Below, piece by piece: positions 16,121 to 25,676 of a stretch of 64,000 nucleotides of DNA. How positions within the stretch are numbered: the first letter of the stretch is position 1; every line of letters starts with the position of its first letter. The DNA comes from Tropicimonas sp. IMCC34011. GTDB taxonomy: Bacteria > Pseudomonadota > Alphaproteobacteria > Rhodobacterales > Rhodobacteraceae. A model generated the notes under the pieces. It was not told where the DNA came from and ran no database searches. It saw only the letters and a list, made by a program, of their open reading frames with translations. The position numbers and the translations under genes are program-made. The stretch is from the NCBI RefSeq assembly GCF_003390865.1, contig NZ_QMEJ01000003.1, forward strand, positions 124,001 through 188,000, written 5' to 3'.

Positions 16121-18148
16121 CTACCTCAGGAACACTTCCGCCCGCGCGGCTCGCCCCTCCGCGTCGATCACCGAGAGGGACAGGAACCCTGGGCCGGGCG
16201 CGTCGATCACGGTTTCCCGGCGGTGCTCCCCGGTCGCGACGGGCGCGCCGCCTGCCAGCCACGTGAAGGGCGGCGTCCCGTCACGCACCTTCAGAACCAG
16301 CAGTCCCTCTGCCTCGATTTCCGTTCCATCGCGCGGGAAAGACAGCTGCGGCGCGTCCGCCTCCGGCCCCCCTTCGGCTCCGAAGCGGCGAAGGGGCGCG
16401 GGAAGATCCGGTCCGAGAAGCACGGAGGACGGCGGCTGGGGCAGGGGGTCCGTCCGGGGTTTCAGGCGCCCGAACGCCTCGAACAGGATCGGCGCGGCGA
16501 GATCGCCGCCGAATGCGCCCGGCACCGGCGTTCCGTCCGGCCGCCCGAGCCAGACCCCGATCACGTGACGCCCGTCATATCCGATGGCCCAGGCGTCCCG
16601 GTGGCCGTAGCTCGTGCCGGTCTTGTAGGCGAGGCGGATGCGCGGGGCGGCCGGGGGCGGTGCGATGCCGGAGAGGATATGCCCCACCTGCCAGGCTGCG
16701 CCCTCGGGCAGCACCTCACGCCCCTGCGACGGCACGGCTGTACCGTAGCTCAGCGGCATCTCCCGTCCGCCGCGCCCCAGCGCCCCGTAGAGGCGCACTA
16801 GGTCCTCGAGCGAGAGCCCCACGCCGCCCAGGGCCACCGCAAGACCGGGCTCGCCGCCGGGCAGGCGAGGGGAGGCCCCGGCGCGGCGCAGATGCGCGAG
16901 GAGGCGAGCGGGGCCGACGGCTTCGGTCAGCGCAACGGCCGGAATGTTGAGCGAGAGCTGAAGGGCCTGCCGCACGCGGATCGTGCCGCGCCAGGCGCCG
17001 TCGAAATTGGTCGGGGCATAGCCGCCGGCGAAGGTGGTGGGGCGGTCCTCGATCAGCGTCTCGGGATGAGCGAGGCCGCGGGCGAAGGCGAGGCCGTAGA
17101 TCAGCGGCTTCAGCGTCGACCCGGGGGAGCGGACGGCGCGCGTCATGTCCACCGCGCCGCCGCGGCGCACCGAGAGGTATCCGGCGGAACCGACGCTGGC
17201 GAGGACCTCGCCGGTACGATGATCGGCCACGAGGATTGCCGCGGACAGCCGGTCGCCCCCGTCCCGTGCGGCGCGCGTGGCGAGGGTCTCGAGGCGGGTC
17301 TGCAGGTCGAGGTCGAGGGAGGTGCGTATCGTCTGCGCCGATGGATCTTCGCCCCTGAGCCGATCCGCCAAATGCGGCGCATGGGCGGGGAAGGCGCGAC
17401 GCCTTGTGGGCACGGGGCTTCGCATCGCCGCCTCCGCGGCCTCTGCGTTCAGCACACCCGCCCGGACCGCGTGCAGCAGGACCCGGTCTCGGGCGGCGCG
17501 CGCGGCAGCGGGATCGCGGTCCGGGCGGCGGGCCTCAGGGGATTGCGGCAGAGCGACGAGGAGCGCGGCCTCCGCCGGGGTCAGGCGGCGCGGCTCCTTG
17601 CCGAACCATGCCAGCGTCGCCGCGCGCACGCCTTCGAGGTTCCCGCCGAACGGCGCCCGGTCGAGATAGAGGCGCAGAACCTCGTCCTTGGACATTCGCC
17701 GCTCCAGGGCAAGCGCCACCCGGGCCTGCCTGATCTTGCCGGCCCACCGCCCCGTCCCGCTCTCCTCCAGAAGGCGCGCCGCCTGCATCGTCAGGGTCGA
17801 GCCGCCTGAGACCACGTGGCCCGCTTTAACGGCGGAGAGGGCCGCGCGGAGCATGGCGCGGGCATCGATGCCGGGGTGATCGCGGAACCGCCTGTCCTCG
17901 TAGGCGGTCAGCATCGCGATGTAGAGCGGATCGACGTCGGGCGCGCCGGCCCCCAGGCGCCAGCGCCCGTCCGCCACCGTATAGGCGCGCATCAGGCGGC
18001 CTTCGCGGTCCAGCACTTCCCGGGACAGCTCGGCCGTCAGGGGCGGCAGGACCGTACGATCCACCCAGCGATCGAGCCCGTCCCGCAGACCCGCCCCGAG
18101 GCCCAGCACGAGGGCGAGACCCGCAAGGCCAAGGGCGGCTTTCCTCAC
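16121..18148 (-). CDS. pbpC: Penicillin-binding protein 1C (transglycosylase/transpeptidase)
   Basis: This 675-residue class A penicillin-binding protein has an N-terminal membrane anchor. A GT51 transglycosylase domain follows (EDRRFRDHPGID with the catalytic Glu; GGSTLTMQ). The transpeptidase domain has SPGSTLKP (nucleophile Ser), SLN and KTGTS, and the C-terminus carries a PbpC-type beta domain (from about residue 590). The start is a GTG that overlaps the stop of the alpha-2-macroglobulin gene (GTGA), so the two are coupled. In many Gram-negative bacteria PbpC is encoded with a bacterial alpha-2-macroglobulin. The pair is thought to repair and protect the wall and periplasm after damage by attackers. 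Length is normal for the family. Confidence 0.93.
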   Translation of the reverse strand: MRKAALGLAGLALVLGLGAGLRDGLDRWVDRTVLPPLTAELSREVLDREGRLMRAYTVADGRWRLGAGAPDVDPLYIAMLTAYEDRRFRDHPGIDARAMLRAALSAVKAGHVVSGGSTLTMQAARLLEESGTGRWAGKIRQARVALALERRMSKDEVLRLYLDRAPFGGNLEGVRAATLAWFGKEPRRLTPAEAALLVALPQSPEARRPDRDPAAARAARDRVLLHAVRAGVLNAEAAEAAMRSPVPTRRRAFPAHAPHLADRLRGEDPSAQTIRTSLDLDLQTRLETLATRAARDGGDRLSAAILVADHRTGEVLASVGSAGYLSVRRGGAVDMTRAVRSPGSTLKPLIYGLAFARGLAHPETLIEDRPTTFAGGYAPTNFDGAWRGTIRVRQALQLSLNIPAVALTEAVGPARLLAHLRRAGASPRLPGGEPGLAVALGGVGLSLEDLVRLYGALGRGGREMPLSYGTAVPSQGREVLPEGAAWQVGHILSGIAPPPAAPRIRLAYKTGTSYGHRDAWAIGYDGRHVIGVWLGRPDGTPVPGAFGGDLAAPILFEAFGRLKPRTDPLPQPPSSVLLGPDLPAPLRRFGAEGGPEADAPQLSFPRDGTEIEAEGLLVLKVRDGTPPFTWLAGGAPVATGEHRRETVIDAPGPGFLSLSVIDAEGRAARAEVFLR

Positions 18149-21100
18149 TCGGTCACCGTGACGGTTCCAACGCCGGTGCGCCCGCGGAACTCGGGCCGAT
18201 ACATGTCCTCGACCAGCGCGGCGGGGTGACGGTAGGTGCCGGGGGAGACGGCGCGGACGATGTAGGCGATGCGGAACGGATCGCCGGACCGCCAGTCCAC
18301 CTGCGCGAGGAACCGATCCTCCCGGAACTCCGCATGCTGCGTCTCGGCAGGCTCCAGCCAGGGAAGTTCCCGGATGTCCCCACCGCGGAGGAGGTTCGGA
18401 TTGTCGATCTCGAAGCCGGCGGGCAGCGGATCGTCGACCATCAGCCGCGCTTCCTGATCCCCGAAGGGCGTCACGGTCAGGACGGCGACGAGCCGCTCCC
18501 CCTGCGCCACGGTGGACGGATCGGCGGGCGCACCCTCGGTCGTGTAGTACTCCCGCTCGATCCGGTAGCCGGAGCCGCCCTCCGGCTCGTCCGCCTCCGG
18601 AACGCCGAAGGCCGTGAGCGTGATGTCCGTCTCGGTGCTGCCGCCATTCGTGACGGTCAGGGGGGAGCGGGCCGCGTCGTCCTCCAGCACCCGGACAAGG
18701 GCATCGCCCGCGGGGGAGCCGTTCACCTCGAGGCCGGAGGCGGCGACGGCATCGCCGACCGCCCGGGCGGCCAGGAGCGTCCACACGGCTTCCTGCGTCG
18801 ATCGGGTCCGGCCCGGCGCCGTGACACGGGCAGCGAGGGCGTCCGTGTCGACCGCCTCGCTCCCGGCGCCGGCGGCAAGGGCGAGAACGCCGGCCGCGTC
18901 GCGCAGGCTTGTGCCGTAATCGCTCCGCCAGACCGCGCGCTCCGGCTCCTCTACCGGGTCCAGCATCGAGGCGGCGCGGGCGAACATTGCATCCGCGCGC
19001 TCCGGGTCGCCATACATCGCCAGCGCCGCGCCGATCTGGGCCGCGGCGAGGGGTGTCCCGAAGTCCCGCCCCTTTGCATCGGCATAGTAGCGCAGATCGC
19101 CGATGGCGGCCTTGCCCTCCCGCGCCAGGACCATGAGCGCATAGGCCAGATCGGCTCCGCCCTCGTTCGTGTCGGCGTCGAAATCGGGGGCGATGTTGAC
19201 CTGGTTCTGAAGATTGTCGAGGGCGCGGGTGAAGGCTTCCTCCGGAACGTCGATCCCGCCAGCGCGGGCGCGGGAGAGAAAGTCCGTCGCATAGGCACCC
19301 AGCCAGAGATTGCCGTCCACCGGCTGCCACAGCCCGAAACCGCCGCTGGCGGATTGGCGGGCGAGGGTGCGCGTCACGGCCCTCTCGATCCGCTCCTGCA
19401 CCGGCTCCTGCCCCGGCAGATCCAGCATCGACGCCATCTCGGAGAAGTAGAGCAGCGGCATGGCGGCGCTCACCACCTGCTCAGTGCAGCCGTAGGGGTA
19501 TCGGCCGAGCGCCGTCAGAAGACCCGGCGCATCGAACCGGGCAACGGGACCCAGCGCGACGGTCGCGGTGCCGGTGCCGGGGACGAACCCGGCGAAGGCG
19601 TCGGCCCCGAGCGTCAGCGTCTGGCCGGGCGCGAGGGAGAGGCGGGTGCGGCGTGCGATCTCGGGATCGTTCACCTCGACCGGCAGGGTCAGCGGCTTGT
19701 CCAGCCAGGTCTCGGCGCCGGGTGGCAGGAGCGAGACCTCGATCGTCGCCAGACCCGGATCGCCGGCCGTCACCGGGATCTCGATCACGCGCGACTGCCC
19801 CTCGGCCAGCTCGACCTCACCGAAATCATCGGGCAGATCGAGCGACGCTCCCTCCGCCGTAACCCTGACCCGGGCGGTGCCTGTGGGCCCCTCCGCATGA
19901 GTGACCTCAAGCCGCAGGCGCGACGTGTCCCCCGGCGCCATGAAGCGGGGCAGGCCCGCATTCACCACCACCGGATCGCGCACCAGAACCTCGGCCTCGG
20001 CCGACCCCACACCCGACGCCGACCATACGACGGCCATCAGTTTCACCTGTCCGTTGAAGCTCGGCATGTCGAACGTCGCGCGGGCCGTGCCGTCCTCGCC
20101 GACTTCGACGGGGCCGGAGAAATAGGCGACCAGTTCCTCCTGCGGCGGTGGCGCCTGCATTCGCAGCTGCGCCATCGCATCGCCGCCGGATCGGAGCGCG
20201 CCCATCTCTCCCGTCCGCCCGTCGATCAGGCGGCCGTAGATGTCACGCAGGGCCACGCCGAGGCGCTGCTGCCCGAAATAGTACTCGCGCGGGTCCGGCG
20301 CCTCGAAGGAGGTGAGGTTCAGGATACCCTGGTCGACCGCGGCGATCGTGGCATAGGCGGTCTCGCCGGGGGCGACCCCCGTCACGCTCAGGGCAACGTC
20401 GAGTGGCGTCCGCGGGCGCGCCGTCTCCGGCGCCTCGATGGTTGCCGCGAGCGCACGGGATCCGGGATCGACGGAGGCGTGGGCAAGGCCGAGCGCGCGC
20501 ACCGGATCGCGGCCTTCCGTTTCCGACACGCCCCGCACGAGGGACGCCGCGACATAGGCGCCGGCGCCCCATTCCTCCGTCACCGGAAGCTCGATGACGG
20601 TCTCTTCCCCGGCCTTCGCCGCGACGGTTTCCATCCCGACCAAACGGTTCGTCAGCACCGTCACGAGGGCGGTGCCGTCGAAGCGCGGCACGATGCGCAG
20701 GCGCGCGGTGTCGCCTTCGGCATAGCGCTCCCGGTCGAGCGAGACTTCGAGCATGTCCGGCGTCTCGGAGGCGTCGGCCGCGGCATACCACCCTGCGCTG
20801 AACTCCGCGGAGGCGGCGGCATAGGCCCCGTCCGTTCGCTCCACCACCAGCTCGTACTGCCCCCATTCGACGGGGGCATCTATGCCGGCAGGCTCCTCTC
20901 CGAGCGCGACCTGTCCGGTTGCGACCCGCACCCGGCGCGTCACCGGCTCCCAGGACCAGTCGCCGTATTCGGAATACCACTGGTACTGCGTTTCGAGGCG
21001 GTTCAGCGCCCACTCCGCCTGCATCGGAACCGGTGCGCCTTCGGGGCCGACCGCGATCACGTCGAACCCGGCGGGGCCACCCTCCGGGGCCGTCTCGTCG

Positions 21101-23616
21101 AAGCGCGTTCGGATGCCGATCACCGGCGCCTCGCGCTCGATGGGGGCCGTGATCCGTCGCTCGACCGGGCGCCCGGACCCTTCGGTCACGCGCACCGTCA
21201 CCCGCGCTTCGAGCGGAAGCGGCGGCGGCACGAAATCGGGGAACTCGAGGGGGATCGCCACCGCCCCGTCCGCGCCCGTCCGGGCCGGCGCGAGGGAGGC
21301 CGCACGACCGGAGAAGCTGTCATCGGGCTGCCCGAAGACGTAGCCCGGCCAATCGTCCAGCGTCCGTCTCGCGGCGATGAGCACCTCGCCCTCGACGGAC
21401 AGGTCCGCCCCCGGCGCACCGAACAGGTAGTCCGCCTGGACCCGGAGCGGCGGCCGCCCGTCCAGCGCGAGGGGCCCGTCCGGCAGGCTGGGCGTCACGT
21501 CGATCCGCTCGGGCAGGAAGTCCTCCACCAGCAGGGGTTGGCTCGCAAGGGACGGCCGATCCGGATCGACATGAATATCGAGCCGCCAGGTGCCGCGCGG
21601 CGCTGCCGCTGCGACGGGAAGATCGAAGACATGCCCGCCGGCGACACCGTCCGTGGAGGCGATGCGGGAGTACTCGACGCCGTCGGGCCGGATCAGGATC
21701 GCGGTGAGCGGCAGATCACGGACCGCGTCCGCCTGTCCGTCCCGGACGAGGGCCGTTGCATGCACCGTTTCGCCGGCGCGGTAGGCGCCCCGGTCCGTGG
21801 TCAGGAACACATCGAGGGGCCCCGGCGCGTCGCGCCCGGCGACGCCACGATCGGCGAGGTCGAATTCGGGATCGGTGAGGGAGAGGAACGCCATGTCCTC
21901 GGCCCCTCCGTCCGTCCTCGCCTCGGCCACGACGAGAGCCGGCGCCGCCCCGTCCCGGCCCTGCGACAGGCCCGGCGCAAAGACCGCGTGACCCGCGCCA
22001 TCCGTCTCCGCCTCGCCGAGAACCCGGTTCGACCTGGAGACGAGCTGAACGGACAGCCCCTCCGCCGGTGTTCCCTCGGCCAGCGAGCGGGCGAAGACAT
22101 GGGTGCCGTCCGTCCCCTCATATGTCGCCAATCCGATATCGGAGATGACGAACCATTGCGTCGCGGGCGGCGTATCGTAGGGATCGGCGCCCGGAACCTT
22201 TGCCTGCAGCGCATAGAGGCCGGCGGGCAGGGCGCCGATGGCCTCGCCCATGGGCAGCCGCGTGGTCACGTCCGCGTTCAGCTCCTCGCCCACCTCGCCC
22301 GTACCGGACCAGACCAAGTCGGAGAGGGTGCCTTGCAGCTCCTCCTCGTTCCACGGCTGGAGGTTGCGGCCGAACAGGTCGTCCACCATCAGTTCGCGCA
22401 GGTTGCGATCCGGAATGCTGTAGAGCGTCAGGTCAATTTCGGAGAGGTTGACCGTGACCACCGGCAGGCCCGGATCGCCTGTCTTCGGCAGCACGTAGGC
22501 CCGCCCCGGAAAGCGCACGCCGGGTGTCCTGTCCCGCACGTAGAGGGTGACCGTCGCGTCTTTGGCCATGGTCTGTCCGTCTTCGGCGGGAAGACCGGCG
22601 CGGAAGGTGATGCTGTAGCGTTCTCCGTGGGAGACGCCCTCGAGACACAGGTCCCGATCCTCGGCCTCGACCGTGACCGACGTGCCCGGAACCTGGACGT
22701 AGGGTTCGAAATCGACGCCCCGCGCGAGGGAGTCGGAGAAGGTGGCGCAGATCCGCGGCATGGCCGGATCGCTCTCGGCCCGCGTTTCGGTGATGCGGAA
22801 GCCGAACTGGCCTATGGCCTCGTTCAGGGCGGACTCGCGCGCCTCGTCGGGGGCGAGGTCTCCCGCCAGTCGACGGACCGGGATCGTGTCGCGCCCCCGG
22901 CCGGATTGCTCAAGCGCGTCTGCGAGGGTGTCGAGCGCCGCGGCGCCGAGGGAAGGCTCGTCCGAACGCAGGTAGGCGTTCAGCGCGGCGTTGATGGCTG
23001 TCCGGGCGTATTGCCGCGGATTGTCGTCTTCCTGCGCCGCAGCCAGGGCTGCCTTCGCATGGTCGAGCCAGAGATCGGCGCGATCGGTCCGCGCCGCCCC
23101 CTCGCCGGTCAGGGCAAGGGCGGCTGCGGTGTCGTTCCGGCTCCGCGCGTCGGCCGCCAGAGCGATCAGCTCGGGCACGTCTCGCTCTGTCGCGGGATAG
23201 CGGCGGGGCAGGGCGAGGGCCTCCTCCCGTGCCGCCTCCAGGTCGCTTCGGGGCAGATCGCCGAGATCCGACGCCCTGCGCTCCGCCAGCGCGATGGTGC
23301 CCGCGCCGGCCTCGACGAGCCGCGCGGAGAGCGCGCCCTCATAGGGCGCCCGCCCCTCCACCGATCGTTTCGGGAAGCACGAGTTCGAGCGCGTGTTGAA
23401 GGTGAAGGCGCCGCATTCGGCATCCGCCGCGCAGGCGCTCTGGCACGCCTCGAACGTGGTGTCGAAGATCGAACGCAGATCGCCGCCCGGAAAGTCCGTG
23501 CCCTCCTCGACCACAATGCGCCGCTCCGGGATCGGCGGCGCATCGGACGGTCCCTGCGCAAGGGCGCCCGTGGTCAGCGCGGCAAGTGCGAAGGTTGCAA
23601 GGATGGGGCGAAGCAT
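18145..23616 (-). CDS. Bacterial alpha-2-macroglobulin family protein
   Basis: This protein of about 1823 residues is a periplasmic protease trap. It has a signal peptide (1-20), a short cysteine-rich PAN/Apple-like segment at about 35-75 and a long chain of macroglobulin-type beta domains. The thioester motif GCTEQ has its Cys near residue 1377, followed by an alpha-helical thioester domain and a C-terminal domain. The intact CxEQ means covalent trapping of proteases should be possible. The signal has no lipobox cysteine, unlike the E. coli homologue, so the mature protein may be soluble. The ATG at 23616 has GGAGG 7 bases upstream. It overlaps pbpC, its usual partner. Confidence 0.92.
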   Translation of the reverse strand: MLRPILATFALAALTTGALAQGPSDAPPIPERRIVVEEGTDFPGGDLRSIFDTTFEACQSACAADAECGAFTFNTRSNSCFPKRSVEGRAPYEGALSARLVEAGAGTIALAERRASDLGDLPRSDLEAAREEALALPRRYPATERDVPELIALAADARSRNDTAAALALTGEGAARTDRADLWLDHAKAALAAAQEDDNPRQYARTAINAALNAYLRSDEPSLGAAALDTLADALEQSGRGRDTIPVRRLAGDLAPDEARESALNEAIGQFGFRITETRAESDPAMPRICATFSDSLARGVDFEPYVQVPGTSVTVEAEDRDLCLEGVSHGERYSITFRAGLPAEDGQTMAKDATVTLYVRDRTPGVRFPGRAYVLPKTGDPGLPVVTVNLSEIDLTLYSIPDRNLRELMVDDLFGRNLQPWNEEELQGTLSDLVWSGTGEVGEELNADVTTRLPMGEAIGALPAGLYALQAKVPGADPYDTPPATQWFVISDIGLATYEGTDGTHVFARSLAEGTPAEGLSVQLVSRSNRVLGEAETDGAGHAVFAPGLSQGRDGAAPALVVAEARTDGGAEDMAFLSLTDPEFDLADRGVAGRDAPGPLDVFLTTDRGAYRAGETVHATALVRDGQADAVRDLPLTAILIRPDGVEYSRIASTDGVAGGHVFDLPVAAAAPRGTWRLDIHVDPDRPSLASQPLLVEDFLPERIDVTPSLPDGPLALDGRPPLRVQADYLFGAPGADLSVEGEVLIAARRTLDDWPGYVFGQPDDSFSGRAASLAPARTGADGAVAIPLEFPDFVPPPLPLEARVTVRVTEGSGRPVERRITAPIEREAPVIGIRTRFDETAPEGGPAGFDVIAVGPEGAPVPMQAEWALNRLETQYQWYSEYGDWSWEPVTRRVRVATGQVALGEEPAGIDAPVEWGQYELVVERTDGAYAAASAEFSAGWYAAADASETPDMLEVSLDRERYAEGDTARLRIVPRFDGTALVTVLTNRLVGMETVAAKAGEETVIELPVTEEWGAGAYVAASLVRGVSETEGRDPVRALGLAHASVDPGSRALAATIEAPETARPRTPLDVALSVTGVAPGETAYATIAAVDQGILNLTSFEAPDPREYYFGQQRLGVALRDIYGRLIDGRTGEMGALRSGGDAMAQLRMQAPPPQEELVAYFSGPVEVGEDGTARATFDMPSFNGQVKLMAVVWSASGVGSAEAEVLVRDPVVVNAGLPRFMAPGDTSRLRLEVTHAEGPTGTARVRVTAEGASLDLPDDFGEVELAEGQSRVIEIPVTAGDPGLATIEVSLLPPGAETWLDKPLTLPVEVNDPEIARRTRLSLAPGQTLTLGADAFAGFVPGTGTATVALGPVARFDAPGLLTALGRYPYGCTEQVVSAAMPLLYFSEMASMLDLPGQEPVQERIERAVTRTLARQSASGGFGLWQPVDGNLWLGAYATDFLSRARAGGIDVPEEAFTRALDNLQNQVNIAPDFDADTNEGGADLAYALMVLAREGKAAIGDLRYYADAKGRDFGTPLAAAQIGAALAMYGDPERADAMFARAASMLDPVEEPERAVWRSDYGTSLRDAAGVLALAAGAGSEAVDTDALAARVTAPGRTRSTQEAVWTLLAARAVGDAVAASGLEVNGSPAGDALVRVLEDDAARSPLTVTNGGSTETDITLTAFGVPEADEPEGGSGYRIEREYYTTEGAPADPSTVAQGERLVAVLTVTPFGDQEARLMVDDPLPAGFEIDNPNLLRGGDIRELPWLEPAETQHAEFREDRFLAQVDWRSGDPFRIAYIVRAVSPGTYRHPAALVEDMYRPEFRGRTGVGTVTVTE

Positions 23617-23904
23617 GGCGGATCCTCCCATGATCCGGGCCGCGCCAGAAAGGCCGGGCGCCGCTCTCGGCGCGGAGGATCGCAAGTGCCGCGCCCGCTG
23701 GCAACGGTTTCCTCTGGGAACAGGGCCGCCGCACGTTCATCTTTCCGGCAAGTCCCCCCTGTCTGCCGGGCAGGGCTCCGGTCTCTCCGTGGACAGCTCC
23801 GGCCCGCGTTTCGGTCCTCGAGGACCCGGCCCCGAGACCTCCCGCGACGTCCCGGCGCCGCCCCGACCTTGCTTGTCCACCGGGCATCCCCTAAATCGTG
23901 CGGC

Positions 23905-24426
23905 ATGGCGATCAGACCGATCCTCATCCACCCGGATCCCCGGCTCAAGAAGGTGACCGCGCCCGTCGCGGACATCACCGATGATCTGCGGACACTCGCG
24001 GACGACATGCTTGCGACGATGTACGATGCTCCCGGCATCGGCCTCGCCGCGCCGCAAATCGGCGTCATGACGCGGCTCATCGTGATGGACTGCGTCAAGG
24101 ACGAGGGGGCCGCACCGCAGCCCACCGTGATGTTCAACCCCGAGATCGTGGCCAGGTCCGACGAGCGGCGCGTGCACGAGGAGGGGTGCCTGTCGATCCC
24201 GGAACAGTTCGCCGATGTCGAGCGTCCGGCCGCGGTGCAGGTGCGCTGGATGGACAGGGACGGCAAGGCTCAGGAGGCCGAGTTCGACGAACTCTGGTCC
24301 GTCTGTGTCCAGCACGAGATCGACCACCTCGACGGCAGGCTCTTCATCGACTACCTCAAGCCGCTGAAGCGCCAGATGATTACCCGCCGGATGCAAAAGC
24401 TGAAGCGGGAAATGGCCCGCGCCTGA
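23905..24426 (+). CDS. def: Peptide deformylase
   Basis: This 173-residue metalloenzyme removes the formyl group from the N-terminal methionine of new proteins. All three family motifs are intact: GIGLAAPQ, EGCLSIP and QHEIDHLDG, which supply the Gln, the Cys and two His metal ligands and the catalytic Glu. It is the most canonical of three deformylase genes here. It is divergent from the alpha-2-macroglobulin gene, and a 258-base gap separates it from the next deformylase, so it may have its own promoter. Confidence 0.95.
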   Translation: MAIRPILIHPDPRLKKVTAPVADITDDLRTLADDMLATMYDAPGIGLAAPQIGVMTRLIVMDCVKDEGAAPQPTVMFNPEIVARSDERRVHEEGCLSIPEQFADVERPAAVQVRWMDRDGKAQEAEFDELWSVCVQHEIDHLDGRLFIDYLKPLKRQMITRRMQKLKREMARA

Positions 24427-24684
24427 TGCCGCCGGAGCCTCGAATCCGGCCTTTGCGCCTCGGTTCTGCGGTGGTTGCCGTGGCCGGGGATCGCGGGCCG
24501 AACAACGCCGGACCGAAGGCCGGCGAGGTCGCCGGCTGGCGGGCGCATGTCGGCATTTTGTGCTCGCGCCGGGCTCGACCCGTGTACGGCAGGGCCTGTT
24601 TCGAAGCGATGATGTCGGGCGCGCCCGACCCCGTCACAATACTGGCAGGCACGATGCCCGCCGCCTCAATATGAAGGACAACGC

Positions 24685-25182
24685 ATGATACTTCCCATTC
24701 TGAACCACCCCGATCCCCGTCTCGCCAAGGCCGCCCCCGAGAGCGGCGGCGTGACGAGCGATCTTCAGATCCTCGCCGCCGACCTTCTCGAGACCATGTA
24801 TGCCGCGCCGGGCCGTGGCCTTGCCGCGACGCAGGTGGGCCGCGAGGCGCGCATGTTCGTGATGGACACGTCCGACTGGCAGGACGGCGGCCGCCGGCAG
24901 CCCTATGTCTGCATCGATCCCGAGATCACCGAGCAGGGGTCCGAGACGGCTTCCGAGGACGAGGGCTGCCTTTCCATTCCTGGCATCACCGCCTCCGTCG
25001 AGCGCCCCGAAACGGTCACGCTGGCCTGGACCGACCTCTCCGGCAATCGCCAGACCGAGGAGCTGTCCGGCGCGAAGGCCCGCGTTGCCCAGCACGAGAT
25101 CGACCATCTCGACGGCAAGCTCATCCTCGACCGGATCGACCCGGCCGAGCGTGAACGCCTCGAAGCGGCCTCGGCCGAGTGA
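24685..25182 (+). CDS. def: Second peptide deformylase
   Basis: This 165-residue deformylase paralogue keeps the metal-binding and catalytic residues (EGCLSIPG and QHEIDHLDG). The first motif is altered to GRGLAATQ, where most enzymes have GxGLAAPQ. It should be active, perhaps with different substrate preference. The ATG has AAGGA about 7 bases upstream. It overlaps the third deformylase gene by 4 bases, starting a compact def-def-fmt run. Confidence 0.92.
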   Translation: MILPILNHPDPRLAKAAPESGGVTSDLQILAADLLETMYAAPGRGLAATQVGREARMFVMDTSDWQDGGRRQPYVCIDPEITEQGSETASEDEGCLSIPGITASVERPETVTLAWTDLSGNRQTEELSGAKARVAQHEIDHLDGKLILDRIDPAERERLEAASAE

Positions 25183-25676
25183 GCGTCCGGCCGATCCTGC
25201 GCTGGCCCGACCGGCGGCTCAGGACGGCCGCGGACCCTGTCGCCGGGGTGACGGACGAGATCCGGACTATCCTCGGCGACATGGTGGACACGATGGAGGC
25301 GATGCCGGGCGTCGGCCTCGCCGCGCCCCAGATCGGCGTCATGCTGCGCCTTGCGGTGGTGGACGCCTCCGAGGCGCGGGGCGAAGCGATCCGGATGATC
25401 AACCCCGAGATCCTCCATTCCTCCATCCAGCCCCGGACCCATGACGAGGCGAGCCCCTGCCTGCCCGGCGTTTCCGCCAAGGTGGAGCGGCCGCGGGCGG
25501 TCACGGTCCGCTTCCTGAACACGGCGGGGGAGATTGAGGAGCGCGACCTCGTCGGGCTCTGGTCGACCTCCATGCAGCACCAGATCGACCATCTGGACGG
25601 GAAGATGTATTTTGACCGTCTGAGCCGCACGAAGCGGCAGATGCTCCTCAAGCGCGCGGAGAAGCGGACGGCATGA
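25179..25676 (+). CDS. Deformylase-like protein, probably catalytically inactive
   Basis: This 165-residue protein is clearly a deformylase homologue ([10 protein letters not shown] is intact), but two essential motifs have changed. EGCLS has become EASPCLPG, so the metal-binding Cys position is Ser and a Cys appears two residues later. HEIDH has become HQIDH, which replaces the catalytic Glu by Gln. Known deformylases need both residues, so hydrolysis is unlikely. The gene is nevertheless intact, starts with GTG overlapping the active paralogue by 4 bases and overlaps fmt by 4 bases. Its product may be regulatory or a scaffold. Confidence 0.88.
   Translation: MSVRPILRWPDRRLRTAADPVAGVTDEIRTILGDMVDTMEAMPGVGLAAPQIGVMLRLAVVDASEARGEAIRMINPEILHSSIQPRTHDEASPCLPGVSAKVERPRAVTVRFLNTAGEIEERDLVGLWSTSMQHQIDHLDGKMYFDRLSRTKRQMLLKRAEKRTA

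Noticed and set aside
18226-24426. Very long plus-strand open frame opposite the alpha-2-macroglobulin gene
   Set aside because: It is the shadow of a GC-rich coding strand; most of it has a low-complexity Arg/Gly/Pro composition and no domain, and only its last 173 codons are the real deformylase.
24427-24684. Extra small gene between the first two deformylases
   Set aside because: No frame has both a ribosome site and a plausible composition.
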